Of a DNA stretch of 64,000 nt, positions 1 to 6,012 are shown in pieces; within the stretch, counting starts at the first letter, position 1; the number at the start of each line of letters is the position of its first letter. The notes below the pieces were generated by a model, which saw nothing but the letters and a program-made list of their open reading frames with translations, did no database searches and was not told the DNA's origin. Source of the DNA: a virus; IMG/VR virus record IMGVR_UViG_3300043570_000986, positions 1 through 64,000 of that record; one strand, 5' to 3'. The position numbers and the translations under genes are program-made.

Positions 1-229
1 CTTTTTTAACATCTTCCCAATAAGAATAATAGTTTTGTTTATCTTCAAATTCATCTAAATAAGCTCCATAACGTAAATTCAAGCCACCATTATATATTTC
101 ATCAACTGCTATTAAAGCACATTGTTTAGCCGAATCTATATAATCTTCCCATCCTAATACTTCGTGAAATACTCTTGTGTGAGGAATATATTTATCAATT
201 AACTCTATTGCTTTTTCTTTTGGCGTCAT
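1..229 (-). CDS. Partial small hypothetical phage protein (3' end outside window)
   Basis: Open reading frame running off the left edge; the first 76 codons are present. It starts MTPKEKAIELIDKY and continues as a soluble, helix-rich acidic/aromatic protein. The MTPKEKA..LIDKY opening is of a kind often seen in small accessory proteins of Bacteroidota phages; no function is known to me. The start ATG is preceded by the A-rich leader AAAACAAATAA that recurs throughout this region, which supports the start choice. It is the furthest-left gene seen in the leftward accessory cluster. Confidence 0.75.
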   Translation of the reverse strand, partial: MTPKEKAIELIDKYIPHTRVFHEVLGWEDYIDSAKQCALIAVDEIYNGGLNLRYGAYLDEFEDKQNYYSYWEDVKK

Positions 230-230
230 T

Positions 231-521
231 TTATTTGTTTTTATAATTAATAATGTTTTCTGCATCACCTAATGACAAACCATAACCTATACAATCCATA
301 GGATTTAGCATTTCTTTTGTCTTATAATCTATAAGGTCTTTTAAATAAGTAGGTAACTCATTTGGTAAATTCTCACAATTCCAAAACCACCATTGGTCGC
401 CCATACTTTGTGGTGTTGCGTGTTGGTAGGTAATTCCTAGTTCTTTCATTACTACTTGTGGATGCCTATTTTCTTTACAGTTAATTCCTGCTTCCATAAT
501 GTTAAATCTTAAATGTTTCAT
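231..521 (-). CDS. Small hypothetical protein, 96 aa
   Basis: Soluble 96-residue protein with a Trp-rich central stretch (GDQWWFWNCENLP, about residues 41-53) and no membrane segment. I do not recognise a family. Its stop codon lies inside the recurring leader (AAAAACAAATAA) of the next gene downstream, so the C-terminal residues KNK are encoded by that shared junction. It is separated from its neighbours by only a few bases and is presumably co-transcribed leftward with them. Confidence 0.75.
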   Translation of the reverse strand: MKHLRFNIMEAGINCKENRHPQVVMKELGITYQHATPQSMGDQWWFWNCENLPNELPTYLKDLIDYKTKEMLNPMDCIGYGLSLGDAENIINYKNK

Positions 522-523
522 AT

Positions 524-649
524 TTATTTGTTTTTATTGATTAATTTTATTTTAATGTAATTCTTGACTATTTTAAAGAATTTAGCTATTTGGTGCATAT
601 CACTTACTGTTATATCAACATTATAAGGATTCCATTTTGTTTTTTTCAT
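524..649 (-). CDS. Very small hypothetical protein, 41 aa, ATGA-coupled
   Basis: Encodes MKKTKWNPYNVDITV... and ends INKNK. Its ATG overlaps the TGA stop of the gene upstream (646-1035) in an ATGA arrangement, the usual sign of translational coupling. Its own C-terminus is encoded by the repeated leader of the following gene. It is rich in Lys and Ile, with no recognisable domain. The coupling and exact fit between neighbours are the main support. Confidence 0.6.
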   Translation of the reverse strand: MKKTKWNPYNVDITVSDMHQIAKFFKIVKNYIKIKLINKNK

Positions 650-1035
650 ATTTTTTTTATAGATAACCTCATATTATAATCATTTATAATTTCTTGTAAT
701 AATCTTTCAGTATTTTGATATGTTTTTTCTACCCCAGCAAAAAAACCTGCATCATATTTATTTTCAATTAAAATATTTGCTTCTTTTTGCGTAATAGCAT
801 TTCCCCTCATTCTTATACAATCATTATAAAGAATCATCACACTTTCAAATAAATCTTCATGTTTAGTTATTTTGACTTCTATTGAATTGTTTATTTTTAC
901 TAATTCATTTAAAATCTGCTCATCCTCTAAAGTATCTTTCCAACTTCCAATAACACTTAATAATTCATCATTAGCATTAAGTTTTTCAAGTATGGTATAT
1001 ATTTCATTTATTATTTTTAAATCTATTTCACTCAT
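646..1035 (-). CDS. Hypothetical protein, 129 aa, helical
   Basis: Acidic, mostly helical 129-residue protein without signal peptide or membrane helix. Residues 94-106 (YDAGFFAGVEKTY) resemble the 'Y..G...G' phrase found in several small accessory phage proteins of unknown role. It stops with TGA overlapping the next ATG. No function can be assigned. The long antisense frame over its 5' half is a shadow. Confidence 0.75.
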   Translation of the reverse strand: MSEIDLKIINEIYTILEKLNANDELLSVIGSWKDTLEDEQILNELVKINNSIEVKITKHEDLFESVMILYNDCIRMRGNAITQKEANILIENKYDAGFFAGVEKTYQNTERLLQEIINDYNMRLSIKKI

Positions 1036-1071
1036 ATTAATTTATTTTATTTGTTATTAGTTTTTATTTAT

Positions 1072-1179
1072 TTACATTTTTTCAGCTGTCCAATCATGAA
1101 ATAAATTAGACCATTTTGAGTTAGTAATTAACAAAGGGTGTGCTATACAATTATGTATTATATTCCAAAATCTTTTCAT
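1072..1179 (-). CDS. Very small HNCIAHPL-type protein, 35 aa
   Basis: Encodes a 35-residue protein opening MKRFWNIIHNCIAHPLL and ending HDWTAEKM. The phrase HNCIAHPL(L) followed by 'FHDWTA' is, from memory, a recurrent signature of tiny phage proteins in unrelated phages, so I regard it as a true gene despite its size. Function unknown; the conserved His and Cys residues could bind metal, which is inference only. It starts 2 nt after the stop of the upstream membrane protein gene. Confidence 0.65.
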   Translation of the reverse strand: MKRFWNIIHNCIAHPLLITNSKWSNLFHDWTAEKM

Positions 1180-1180
1180 A

Positions 1181-1363
1181 TCAGTCTTTCTTATCTAATT
1201 TAATTAATTCATTTAGTGGATAAGATAGCATTGAAACCATAATTGTGGATAGTATAAAGCCAAACCTACCTGACTGTTCCCATTGTGATGGATTCCATTG
1301 CCACATTGTAAAGGAAAAGCAAAAGTAATTCAATAAAATCATTGTTATAATTATTTTTTTCAT
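1181..1363 (-). CDS. Small membrane protein, 60 aa
   Basis: Begins MKKIIITMILLNYFCFSF, a hydrophobic N-terminal helix that could be a signal peptide or anchor. A second hydrophobic stretch follows (about residues 34-50) and the tail is short and charged. It probably sits in the host inner membrane. No family recognised. It has the A-rich Bacteroidota-type leader upstream. Confidence 0.65.
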   Translation of the reverse strand: MKKIIITMILLNYFCFSFTMWQWNPSQWEQSGRFGFILSTIMVSMLSYPLNELIKLDKKD

Positions 1364-1387
1364 GTTTTTTATTTGTTTTTTAGTTTA

Positions 1388-1609
1388 TTAATTTTGTTTA
1401 AATGTTTGATTATAGTATTCTTCTGCATCATTTTTATAATGACCTGGGGTTGCTGCTATAAACATTTGTCCAGAAATATTAGCATCTATTATCTGTTGCT
1501 TTTCCATTTCTTTGGCTCTATCTATTTCATTTCTATAATTACTCCATTCTATATTAGGTAATGCAAATTCTAATTGTTCAATTAAATATTCAACTGCTGT
1601 TTTTTCCAT
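1388..1609 (-). CDS. TAVE-family small protein, 73 aa (paralogue 1)
   Basis: Begins MEKTAVEYLIEQL and contains REIDRAKEMEKQQIIDA in the middle. It is clearly related to the products at 1625-1870 and 2407-2652, which share the MEK..TAVE start and the 'AKEME..QIID' centre. Such TAVEWL-type proteins are frequent in phages of Flavobacteria and relatives; their function is unknown to me. It is the most diverged N-terminus of the three, lacking the KQ insertion. Upstream lies the recurrent AACAAACAAGA leader. Confidence 0.75.
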   Translation of the reverse strand: MEKTAVEYLIEQLEFALPNIEWSNYRNEIDRAKEMEKQQIIDANISGQMFIAATPGHYKNDAEEYYNQTFKQN

Positions 1610-1624
1610 ATTAATCTTGTTTGT

Positions 1625-1870
1625 TTAGTGAGTTTTTTTAAATATTTTATTGTAGTAATCTTCTCCACTTACGTAATCATTAAGACCAGCTTCACATTTT
1701 ACCCCAACATTGAAGCTATTGATAATTTCATATTTTTCTATAATTTTCGCCTCATTTATAATGTTTTTTAATTCTTCAATAAGAATACAAAATTGATACA
1801 TATCACCACCTTTTTTAAGTTCTTTAAATCTGGATTCTATAAATTCTACTGCTGTTTGTTTCTTTTCCAT
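1625..1870 (-). CDS. TAVE-family small protein, 81 aa (paralogue 2)
   Basis: Begins MEKKQTAVEFIESRF and has the central phrase NEAKIIEKYEIINSF where its paralogues have AKEME(K)QQIID. The last third (DYVSGEDYYNKIF) aligns with the EEYYNQTF end of the product of 1388-1609, so the two may have arisen by duplication. Soluble, helical, function unknown. Preceded by a TAAAAACAAATAA-type leader. Confidence 0.75.
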   Translation of the reverse strand: MEKKQTAVEFIESRFKELKKGGDMYQFCILIEELKNIINEAKIIEKYEIINSFNVGVKCEAGLNDYVSGEDYYNKIFKKTH

Positions 1871-1883
1871 TTTTTATTTGTTT

Positions 1884-2030
1884 TTAGTTATTAATTAAAT
1901 TTATTAAATATGCTAATATTATTATGATTAAAAAAATAGAGATAGTAAGAAACCAAGCTCCTAACCCTAAAATAATGTCAATTCTATCTTTGCTTTTAAA
2001 AAGCATACATTGGTTAAAAAATTGTTTCAT
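1884..2030 (-). CDS. Single-pass membrane protein, 48 aa
   Basis: Encodes MKQFFNQCMLFKSKDR, then a hydrophobic helix of about 24 residues (IDIILGLGAWFLTISIFL...) and a short tail NLINN. Topology suggests a tiny inner-membrane protein. It fills the gap between the two flanking genes exactly; its start follows the AACAAACAAGACTAAT leader also used by 2407-2652's downstream neighbour. No homologue recognised. Confidence 0.6.
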   Translation of the reverse strand: MKQFFNQCMLFKSKDRIDIILGLGAWFLTISIFLIIIILAYLINLINN

Positions 2031-2063
2031 ATTAGTCTTGTTTGTTTTTAATTGTTAAATTTT

Positions 2064-2387
2064 TTATACCAACCTCAACTGACGAAACCAATTTAATATT
2101 CTACTTTTATCTCCACTACCATAAGACCATTTACCCGTAATGATAAAAGCAAAAGGAAGTCCGATAAACATTAGAACAAGAAGTATCAATGCGAATGGAA
2201 GCGTTAATCTAATCCAACCTTTTACTTCTGTTTTTTCTTCTGTATAAAATTCGATACCAAGCGAAATCCACCTATCACACATTTCTTCGCTTGATACTTT
2301 GTTTAGTTCAGGGAATGTTTCTGTGAAATTTGGTATGTAATTCATATCATTATGCGACCATACCCTTCTTAATTTTCTGAATACCAT
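2064..2387 (-). CDS. Membrane protein with two hydrophobic segments, 107 aa
   Basis: N-terminal 55 residues are soluble and contain 'VWSHNDMNYIPNFTETFPEL'; a hydrophobic region follows (about residues 58-86, with FALILLVLMFIGLPF) and the tail is basic (NWFRQLRLV). The arrangement suggests a membrane protein with its N-terminal domain in the cytoplasm or periplasm. I do not recognise a described family. It belongs to the leftward run of small genes. Confidence 0.7.
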   Translation of the reverse strand: MVFRKLRRVWSHNDMNYIPNFTETFPELNKVSSEEMCDRWISLGIEFYTEEKTEVKGWIRLTLPFALILLVLMFIGLPFAFIITGKWSYGSGDKSRILNWFRQLRLV

Positions 2388-2406
2388 ATTTATTTGTTTT
2401 TAGTTG

Positions 2407-2652
2407 TTAATCTTGTTCAAGTTCACTATCTACATTTCTATTACATTTTGGACACCAATAGCCACCAAATACTCCAGGCACAAATTCTTTATCAAGGTGT
2501 AAACAAATTTCTTGATTATCTATAATCTGTTGTTCCATTTCTTTGGCTTGTTCATAATATTGTTTTTTATCAATATCATATAATGCTGTTTTTGGAATCA
2601 TTCTTTCAAGTCTTTCATATAACCATTCTACTGCTGTTTGTTTCTTTTCCAT
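2407..2652 (-). CDS. TAVE-family small protein with Cys/His tail, 81 aa (paralogue 3)
   Basis: Begins MEKKQTAVEWLYERLE, with YEQAKEMEQQIIDN at the centre, like the products at 1388-1609 and 1625-1870. Unlike them its C-terminus carries C-x-H ... C-x-x-C (residues EICLHLDKEF and YWCPKCNRN), which looks like a small zinc ribbon. So this copy may be a fusion of the TAVE unit to a metal-binding tail. Function unknown. Confidence 0.75.
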   Translation of the reverse strand: MEKKQTAVEWLYERLERMIPKTALYDIDKKQYYEQAKEMEQQIIDNQEICLHLDKEFVPGVFGGYWCPKCNRNVDSELEQD

Positions 2653-2653
2653 A

Positions 2654-2911
2654 TTAGTCTTGTTTGTTTAGTGAGTTTTCTTTTTTAGTAGTTGATTCAT
2701 CTATATACTTGTTCTCTGTTTGGTCATTAAGTTCTTTTAATAAAGCATTTGCTAATTCAACAGATTCTTTAGCATATGTATTTACATCCCATCCAGTAAT
2801 GTTTTCTCTAAGATAATTTGCACATAATCCTTGCATAGCTAGTCCTGCAAAATATTCTTTTTTAGTTAATGTTTTAACTTCATCTTTAAAAATTGGTATA
2901 TTCTTTTCCAT
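2654..2911 (-). CDS. Hypothetical phage protein, 85 aa (YFAGLAMQGL type)
   Basis: Residues 19-31 (EYFAGLAMQGLCA) followed by a YAKESVELANALLKEL helix match a pattern I know from many small phage proteins in which 'A.kAMQgll' precedes 'A...Ad.ll.el'. These have no known function. The C-terminus SLNKQD is written by the shared junction repeat that also forms the leader of 2407-2652. Soluble, two helices predicted by eye. Confidence 0.75.
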   Translation of the reverse strand: MEKNIPIFKDEVKTLTKKEYFAGLAMQGLCANYLRENITGWDVNTYAKESVELANALLKELNDQTENKYIDESTTKKENSLNKQD

Positions 2912-2912
2912 T

Positions 2913-3311
2913 TTATTTGTTTTTAGTAATTTCTATTAGTTTATCTAAGCATGCTTGTTCTGCTTCTTCATAGGTTTCATAACTCCATTCATCTCCTGGT
3001 TTATCAATTGACCATTCCTCAATAGTCCAAGGTTTCCATATTCTCCAACTAAAACCTACTGAACCATCAACTTCAGTACATTCTGTAGTTATTTCTGAGT
3101 AATATTCTTTTTCTCTAAACCATCTAAATGCTTGTGAGAATGTTGGTGCTGAACAAGATGGTGCATCCAGTGGTTGATTACAAAATGTTCCATATTGATT
3201 TTCATTATTTGGGAAATATAAACTTTCATCATAAAATCCAAAACAAGGTTCATCAAATCCTAACTCTTTAACAGCTAAGGCTTGTTCATAGGTTATAAAT
3301 TCTTTTTTCAT
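2913..3311 (-). CDS. Conserved hypothetical phage protein, 132 aa (EQALAVKELGF type)
   Basis: Has the order ITYEQALAVKELGFDEPC / APTFSQAFRWFREK / W..W.IEEW / SYETYEEAEQACLDKLIEI. This layout is widely repeated in phages of Bacteroidota, usually annotated as hypothetical. No enzymatic motif is apparent. The protein is soluble and aromatic-rich. It starts after the poly-A leader and ends with TKNK encoded by the next junction repeat. Confidence 0.8.
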   Translation of the reverse strand: MKKEFITYEQALAVKELGFDEPCFGFYDESLYFPNNENQYGTFCNQPLDAPSCSAPTFSQAFRWFREKEYYSEITTECTEVDGSVGFSWRIWKPWTIEEWSIDKPGDEWSYETYEEAEQACLDKLIEITKNK

Positions 3312-3335
3312 TTTTTTATTTGTTTTTAGTTGTTA

Positions 3336-3593
3336 TTAGTCTTGTTTGTTTAGTCTTTTAATAATTACTTTTAAGGTTCTCCCATCATCTTGATAAGATA
3401 GTTCTACTTTACAATAATGGTCACTATATGCTCTACCATATTCATCAATGACTTCAAATCTTGTTAATGTTTGGTCTTTAGCCATATCTTCTTGGCATTG
3501 AGTGTAGCCATCTATATATGCAAGTCTTTCAGATGATGATACATTATTACAATATTTTTTAAATAACTGTTCTATTTCTTCTTTGCTTTTCAT
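3336..3593 (-). CDS. Hypothetical protein, 85 aa, beta-rich C-terminal domain
   Basis: N-terminal 45 residues are helical (IEQLFKKYCNN...YIDGYTQCQEDM); the C-terminal half (FEVIDEYGRAYSDHY...VELSYQDDGRTLKVII) reads as a small beta-sheet domain of a kind common in tiny phage proteins. Function unknown. The C-terminal RLNKQD comes from the AACAAACAAGAC junction repeat. It is the first gene of the left sub-cluster after the secreted-protein gene. Confidence 0.75.
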   Translation of the reverse strand: MKSKEEIEQLFKKYCNNVSSSERLAYIDGYTQCQEDMAKDQTLTRFEVIDEYGRAYSDHYCKVELSYQDDGRTLKVIIKRLNKQD

Positions 3594-3648
3594 GTTATTA
3601 GTTTTAAATAAACTCTTACAAGATATTTCACAAGTAAGAGTTTAATTG

Positions 3649-4080
3649 TTATTTGTATTTTTTAAATGTTTTTAATAAAGTATCATATTTAATACCACCT
3701 GCTAATATTTTTTTATTATTTGTAGTATTTAAATTAATACTTGATATAATATACCAATTATCAATTGGAGCTTCAGTATTAATCATAATTGTTTTAGTAT
3801 TAGTTCCTTTGTAAGATACTGATATTTCAAATTCAGTATTATAATCTAAAGATAATATAAAATTTGATGATGCTTTAACACTTGTTAATACTCCTGTATT
3901 GTAATTAACAATATCTAATAAATATGATGTATCAGGTATTTCTTGATTATTAATTTTAATTGTTAAATCTAATTTAACTACTTTATTTGTTTGTGCTACT
4001 GCACATGCTGTCATTAAAACTATTAATAACCCTGTTACTAATAATTTGATTTTCATTGATTCTGTCATTTGAGTTTTCAT
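3649..4080 (-). CDS. Predicted lipoprotein/secreted beta-rich protein, 143 aa
   Basis: Residues 9-27 form a signal peptide ending LLIVLMTACAVAQ. Cysteine follows a lipobox-like LMTAC, so it may be a lipoprotein, or be cut at AVAQ and secreted. The rest alternates polar and hydrophobic residues like a beta-sandwich. The ATG at 4080 gives an 8-residue extension ahead of MKIKLL; the ATG at 4056 would give a more typical signal peptide and could be the real start. It lies just downstream of a terminator-like hairpin, so it may begin its own transcript. Role unknown, perhaps altering the surface of the infected cell. Confidence 0.7.
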   Translation of the reverse strand: MKTQMTESMKIKLLVTGLLIVLMTACAVAQTNKVVKLDLTIKINNQEIPDTSYLLDIVNYNTGVLTSVKASSNFILSLDYNTEFEISVSYKGTNTKTIMINTEAPIDNWYIISSINLNTTNNKKILAGGIKYDTLLKTFKKYK

Positions 4081-4104
4081 ATAATTTTAGTTTAATTGGT
4101 TTAA

Positions 4105-4130
4105 GTTTAAAAAAACAGGCTTTGCACCTG
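4105..4130 (-). terminator. Terminator-like hairpin, leftward
   Basis: Read on the minus strand, CAGG and CCTG pair around a 7-nt loop (plus-strand positions 4116-4119 and 4127-4130) and are followed by seven T residues (4115-4109). It sits between the structured RNA/tRNA region and the 3649-4080 gene. The stem is short, so efficiency is uncertain. Confidence 0.5.
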
Positions 4131-4215
4131 ATTGAATGCTTCATGTTTATGTATTAAAGACCCATAAAATCTAATAATACAACTACCTAGTTAAAGGACA
4201 GCATTTGAGTAATTT

Positions 4216-4281
4216 GTTAAATGTAAGTTAATGCACAAACAGGTACATGACTACCTTACAAACATTAACTTAACATTTAAC
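4216..4281 (-). ncRNA. Long nested hairpin, candidate structured RNA
   Basis: Positions 4216-4233 pair with 4263-4281 to give 18 base pairs broken only by one bulged A at 4273. Inside the 29-nt loop a second 5-bp hairpin forms (AGGTA 4241-4245 with TACCT 4252-4256). No reading frame covers it. A second smaller hairpin lies upstream at 4322-4340 (AGTGTT/AACACT). The strand is inferred from the neighbouring leftward tRNA and genes. It could be a stable small RNA, a tRNA-processing signal or a cis-acting DNA cruciform; the sequence does not decide. Confidence 0.5.
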
Positions 4282-4380
4282 TAATATTTTAAATAAAGGT
4301 TTAACCAACTAACCTCAAAGGAGTGTTTTTACAGAACACTTAAACTGTATTAGGACAACTATCACATAACCTAATATAAG

Positions 4381-4453
4381 GTATGATAGTGGGAATTGAA
4401 CCCACTACCTCCTGATTAATATCAGGTGCTCATACACAACGAGCTATATCATA
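4381..4453 (-). tRNA. tRNA (isotype uncertain, atypical anticodon loop)
   Basis: Read on the minus strand it folds as a cloverleaf. The acceptor stem is TATGATA/TATCATA (7 bp), with bases TA linking to D-stem GCTC/GAGC. A 5-bp anticodon stem CCTGA/TCAGG follows, then variable loop AGGTA and a canonical T-arm GTGGG-TTCAATT-CCCAC, with discriminator C. CCA is not encoded. The anticodon loop is TATTAA, only 6 nt instead of 7, so the anticodon cannot be read with confidence: ATT or TTA are possible. The D-loop (9 nt) lacks a clear GG. A G at 4454 could pair with the discriminator C as an extra -1 pair. It is either an unusual or a decaying tRNA. Confidence 0.7.
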
Positions 4454-4466
4454 CTGTTTAACTTAA

Positions 4467-4913
4467 TTATGCATTAAGTTTTGCTGAAGCTGTTGAAGCT
4501 GCAACTGGTGCTTCACTTGTGTAAGCTACTAACACATTTTGTGCATTCAAATCAGTTGTGAATTCTGTTTCACGATAAATTGGTTGACCATTAAATAATA
4601 AGATACCACCATCTTTGCCTTTACGCTTAGGCTCTTGATTAGCACGGAATGGATTCTTAGTTGTAGATTCTTTAACAATAATCTTACCATCTAAGATTTC
4701 ACCTGCTACTAATGGAGCTGCATCAAATGCTTCTCTACTAGTTGAACGAAGTGCTGATAATACAGTTACTTTGTCTAATGCACCACTTCTATCTACAAAT
4801 GTAGATTGTACTGTGTACCATCCATACTCTTTACCATCTTTTGCACTGATTCCTGTTGAATTAAATACTAAACCTGTTGTTTTGTTTGCGATCACTACTA
4901 CTGAATTTTTCAT
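4467..4913 (-). CDS. Hypothetical protein, 148 aa, beta-rich
   Basis: Compact 148-residue protein of beta character (SVVVIANKTTGLVFNS, GWYTVQSTFVD, VTVLSALRS) with a basic loop (NQEPKRKGKDGG, about residues 92-103) and a flexible Ala/Thr/Ser tail. Size and basic loop would suit a small nucleic-acid-binding protein of OB-fold type, but no diagnostic motif is seen, so this is only a guess. It is the best-preserved medium-size gene in the leftward region and lies 13 bp from the tRNA. Confidence 0.7.
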   Translation of the reverse strand: MKNSVVVIANKTTGLVFNSTGISAKDGKEYGWYTVQSTFVDRSGALDKVTVLSALRSTSREAFDAAPLVAGEILDGKIIVKESTTKNPFRANQEPKRKGKDGGILLFNGQPIYRETEFTTDLNAQNVLVAYTSEAPVAASTASAKLNA

Positions 4914-5097
4914 AATTTTTGTTTTTTTAATTGTTTAATTGATTTTTTAATTGATTTATTTGATTTTAACAAAGTTTAAGTCTGTGTTAAGACTATTGAA
5001 CAATTAACAAGATGATATAACTAATATATTGGCTATGCCAGAGTGCTATAAATAGCTAATTAGAATATATGAGAGCTTATTAGTTGTTGAATATTGT

Positions 5098-5193
5098 TTA
5101 AGATAATGTTATTGTATTAAGTCTAGCTTCTAAAGCTAACCAATATTGTACAAACTTAACGTAGTTCTTTTCTGCTTCTGTAATTGTCAGCAT
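5098..5193 (-). CDS. Possible tiny protein, 31 aa, overlapping its neighbour
   Basis: Encodes MLTITEAEKNYVKFVQYW.. with a helical, amphipathic composition. It overlaps the end of the 5156-5428 gene by 38 nt in another frame. Overlaps of this size are unusual here, but the peptide has sensible composition and otherwise this stretch would be empty. Evidence is weak. Confidence 0.35.
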   Translation of the reverse strand: MLTITEAEKNYVKFVQYWLALEARLNTITLS

Positions 5194-5428
5194 GATTTTT
5201 AGATTTTTTTTCATCAACCCATAATGCAAGTATAATACCTGAGTATAAGATGAAGATAATTAATATTCCTATTGCTAAGGTTGGAATAATTGACCATAAA
5301 CTTATTATTGATACTAGTCCTAATCCTATATGTGCAGATAATTGTCTGGCATATGTTAAATCAGCTAATACATTGCATCCATACCAAGTTGTTGATATGA
5401 ATGCAATTATAAAGATTGTATTGTCCAT
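5156..5428 (-). CDS. Small membrane protein, 90 aa
   Basis: Opens MDNTIFIIAFISTTW, followed by a soluble loop and two further hydrophobic stretches (IGLGLVSIISLWSIIPTLAIGILIIFIL, about residues 33-64). The tail is basic (EKKSKNHADNYRSRKELR). Two to three membrane helices are likely. Holin-like in general shape, but far from the late lysis genes, so holin function is not supported. Confidence 0.6.
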   Translation of the reverse strand: MDNTIFIIAFISTTWYGCNVLADLTYARQLSAHIGLGLVSIISLWSIIPTLAIGILIIFILYSGIILALWVDEKKSKNHADNYRSRKELR

Positions 5429-5431
5429 TGT

Positions 5432-5626
5432 TTAAGTTGTTAATAATGAAACTGATACACAAATTGATGCCCATATTTGGTCATGACTAGGTTTATTATT
5501 TACATAACCTAATTCACGCTTAATAGTGTTTAATCTATTGTGTACTGAAAATTGATACTCAGGTAATTTAGTAGACCTATTTATAATAGGCCTACCATTC
5601 TTTGTAGTTTTTTGTAATGTGTTCAT
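5432..5626 (-). CDS. Small hypothetical protein, 64 aa
   Basis: Soluble, basic N-terminal half (MNTLQKTTKNGRPIINRSTK) and a C-terminus SICVSVSLLTT. No recognised motif. It is separated by 3 nt from the membrane protein gene downstream, so the two are probably translated from one message. Confidence 0.6.
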   Translation of the reverse strand: MNTLQKTTKNGRPIINRSTKLPEYQFSVHNRLNTIKRELGYVNNKPSHDQIWASICVSVSLLTT

Positions 5627-5645
5627 GATTGGATAGTTTTTATGA

Positions 5646-5789
5646 TTATTTTCTTGCCCAAGTAGGACATTTATCTACGTTATACTTAACTATAGATTTT
5701 TTTGAAGCACAACTTGTTAATGAAGTCATTGCTATAAGACATACGATTGTTACTAAGTAACACACTGTTAAATACACTAGTTTTTTCAT
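5646..5789 (-). CDS. Small predicted lipoprotein, 47 aa
   Basis: Encodes MKKLVYLTVCYLVTIVCLIAMTSLTSC, a lipoprotein signal peptide with lipobox LTSC (Cys27). About 20 polar residues follow, ending CPTWARK. It would be an envelope-anchored peptide. Short phage lipoproteins can be outer spanins, but no partner inner-membrane spanin is adjacent. The start has an A-rich leader and fills the gap between its neighbours. Confidence 0.55.
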   Translation of the reverse strand: MKKLVYLTVCYLVTIVCLIAMTSLTSCASKKSIVKYNVDKCPTWARK

Positions 5790-5811
5790 TTGATTTTTGT
5801 TTTAGATTGAT

Positions 5812-6012
5812 TTAGAAATTGTTTTTTTTGTTGTTAAATTCAATATGTAGAATACCATTTTCATAATATCCTTTAAGAGTATCATTTTTAGTAATAGATT
5901 GATACTCTTCTGGTAAATCTATTTTAACATCTGAAATAATTGTTATAATTATAAGGAATATTCCAGTTATTATAAAATTTACAATAACTGACTGTATTAT
6001 TAATTTTTTCAT
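5812..6012 (-). CDS. Membrane-anchored small protein, 66 aa
   Basis: N-terminal hydrophobic helix of about 25 residues (IIQSVIVNFIITGIFLIII...) followed by an acidic, beta-type exposed domain (SITKNDTLKGYYENGILHIEF). Probably anchored in the inner membrane with the C-terminus outside. No family recognised. It is the first gene after the long non-coding block at 6013-6867. Confidence 0.65.
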   Translation of the reverse strand: MKKLIIQSVIVNFIITGIFLIIITIISDVKIDLPEEYQSITKNDTLKGYYENGILHIEFNNKKNNF

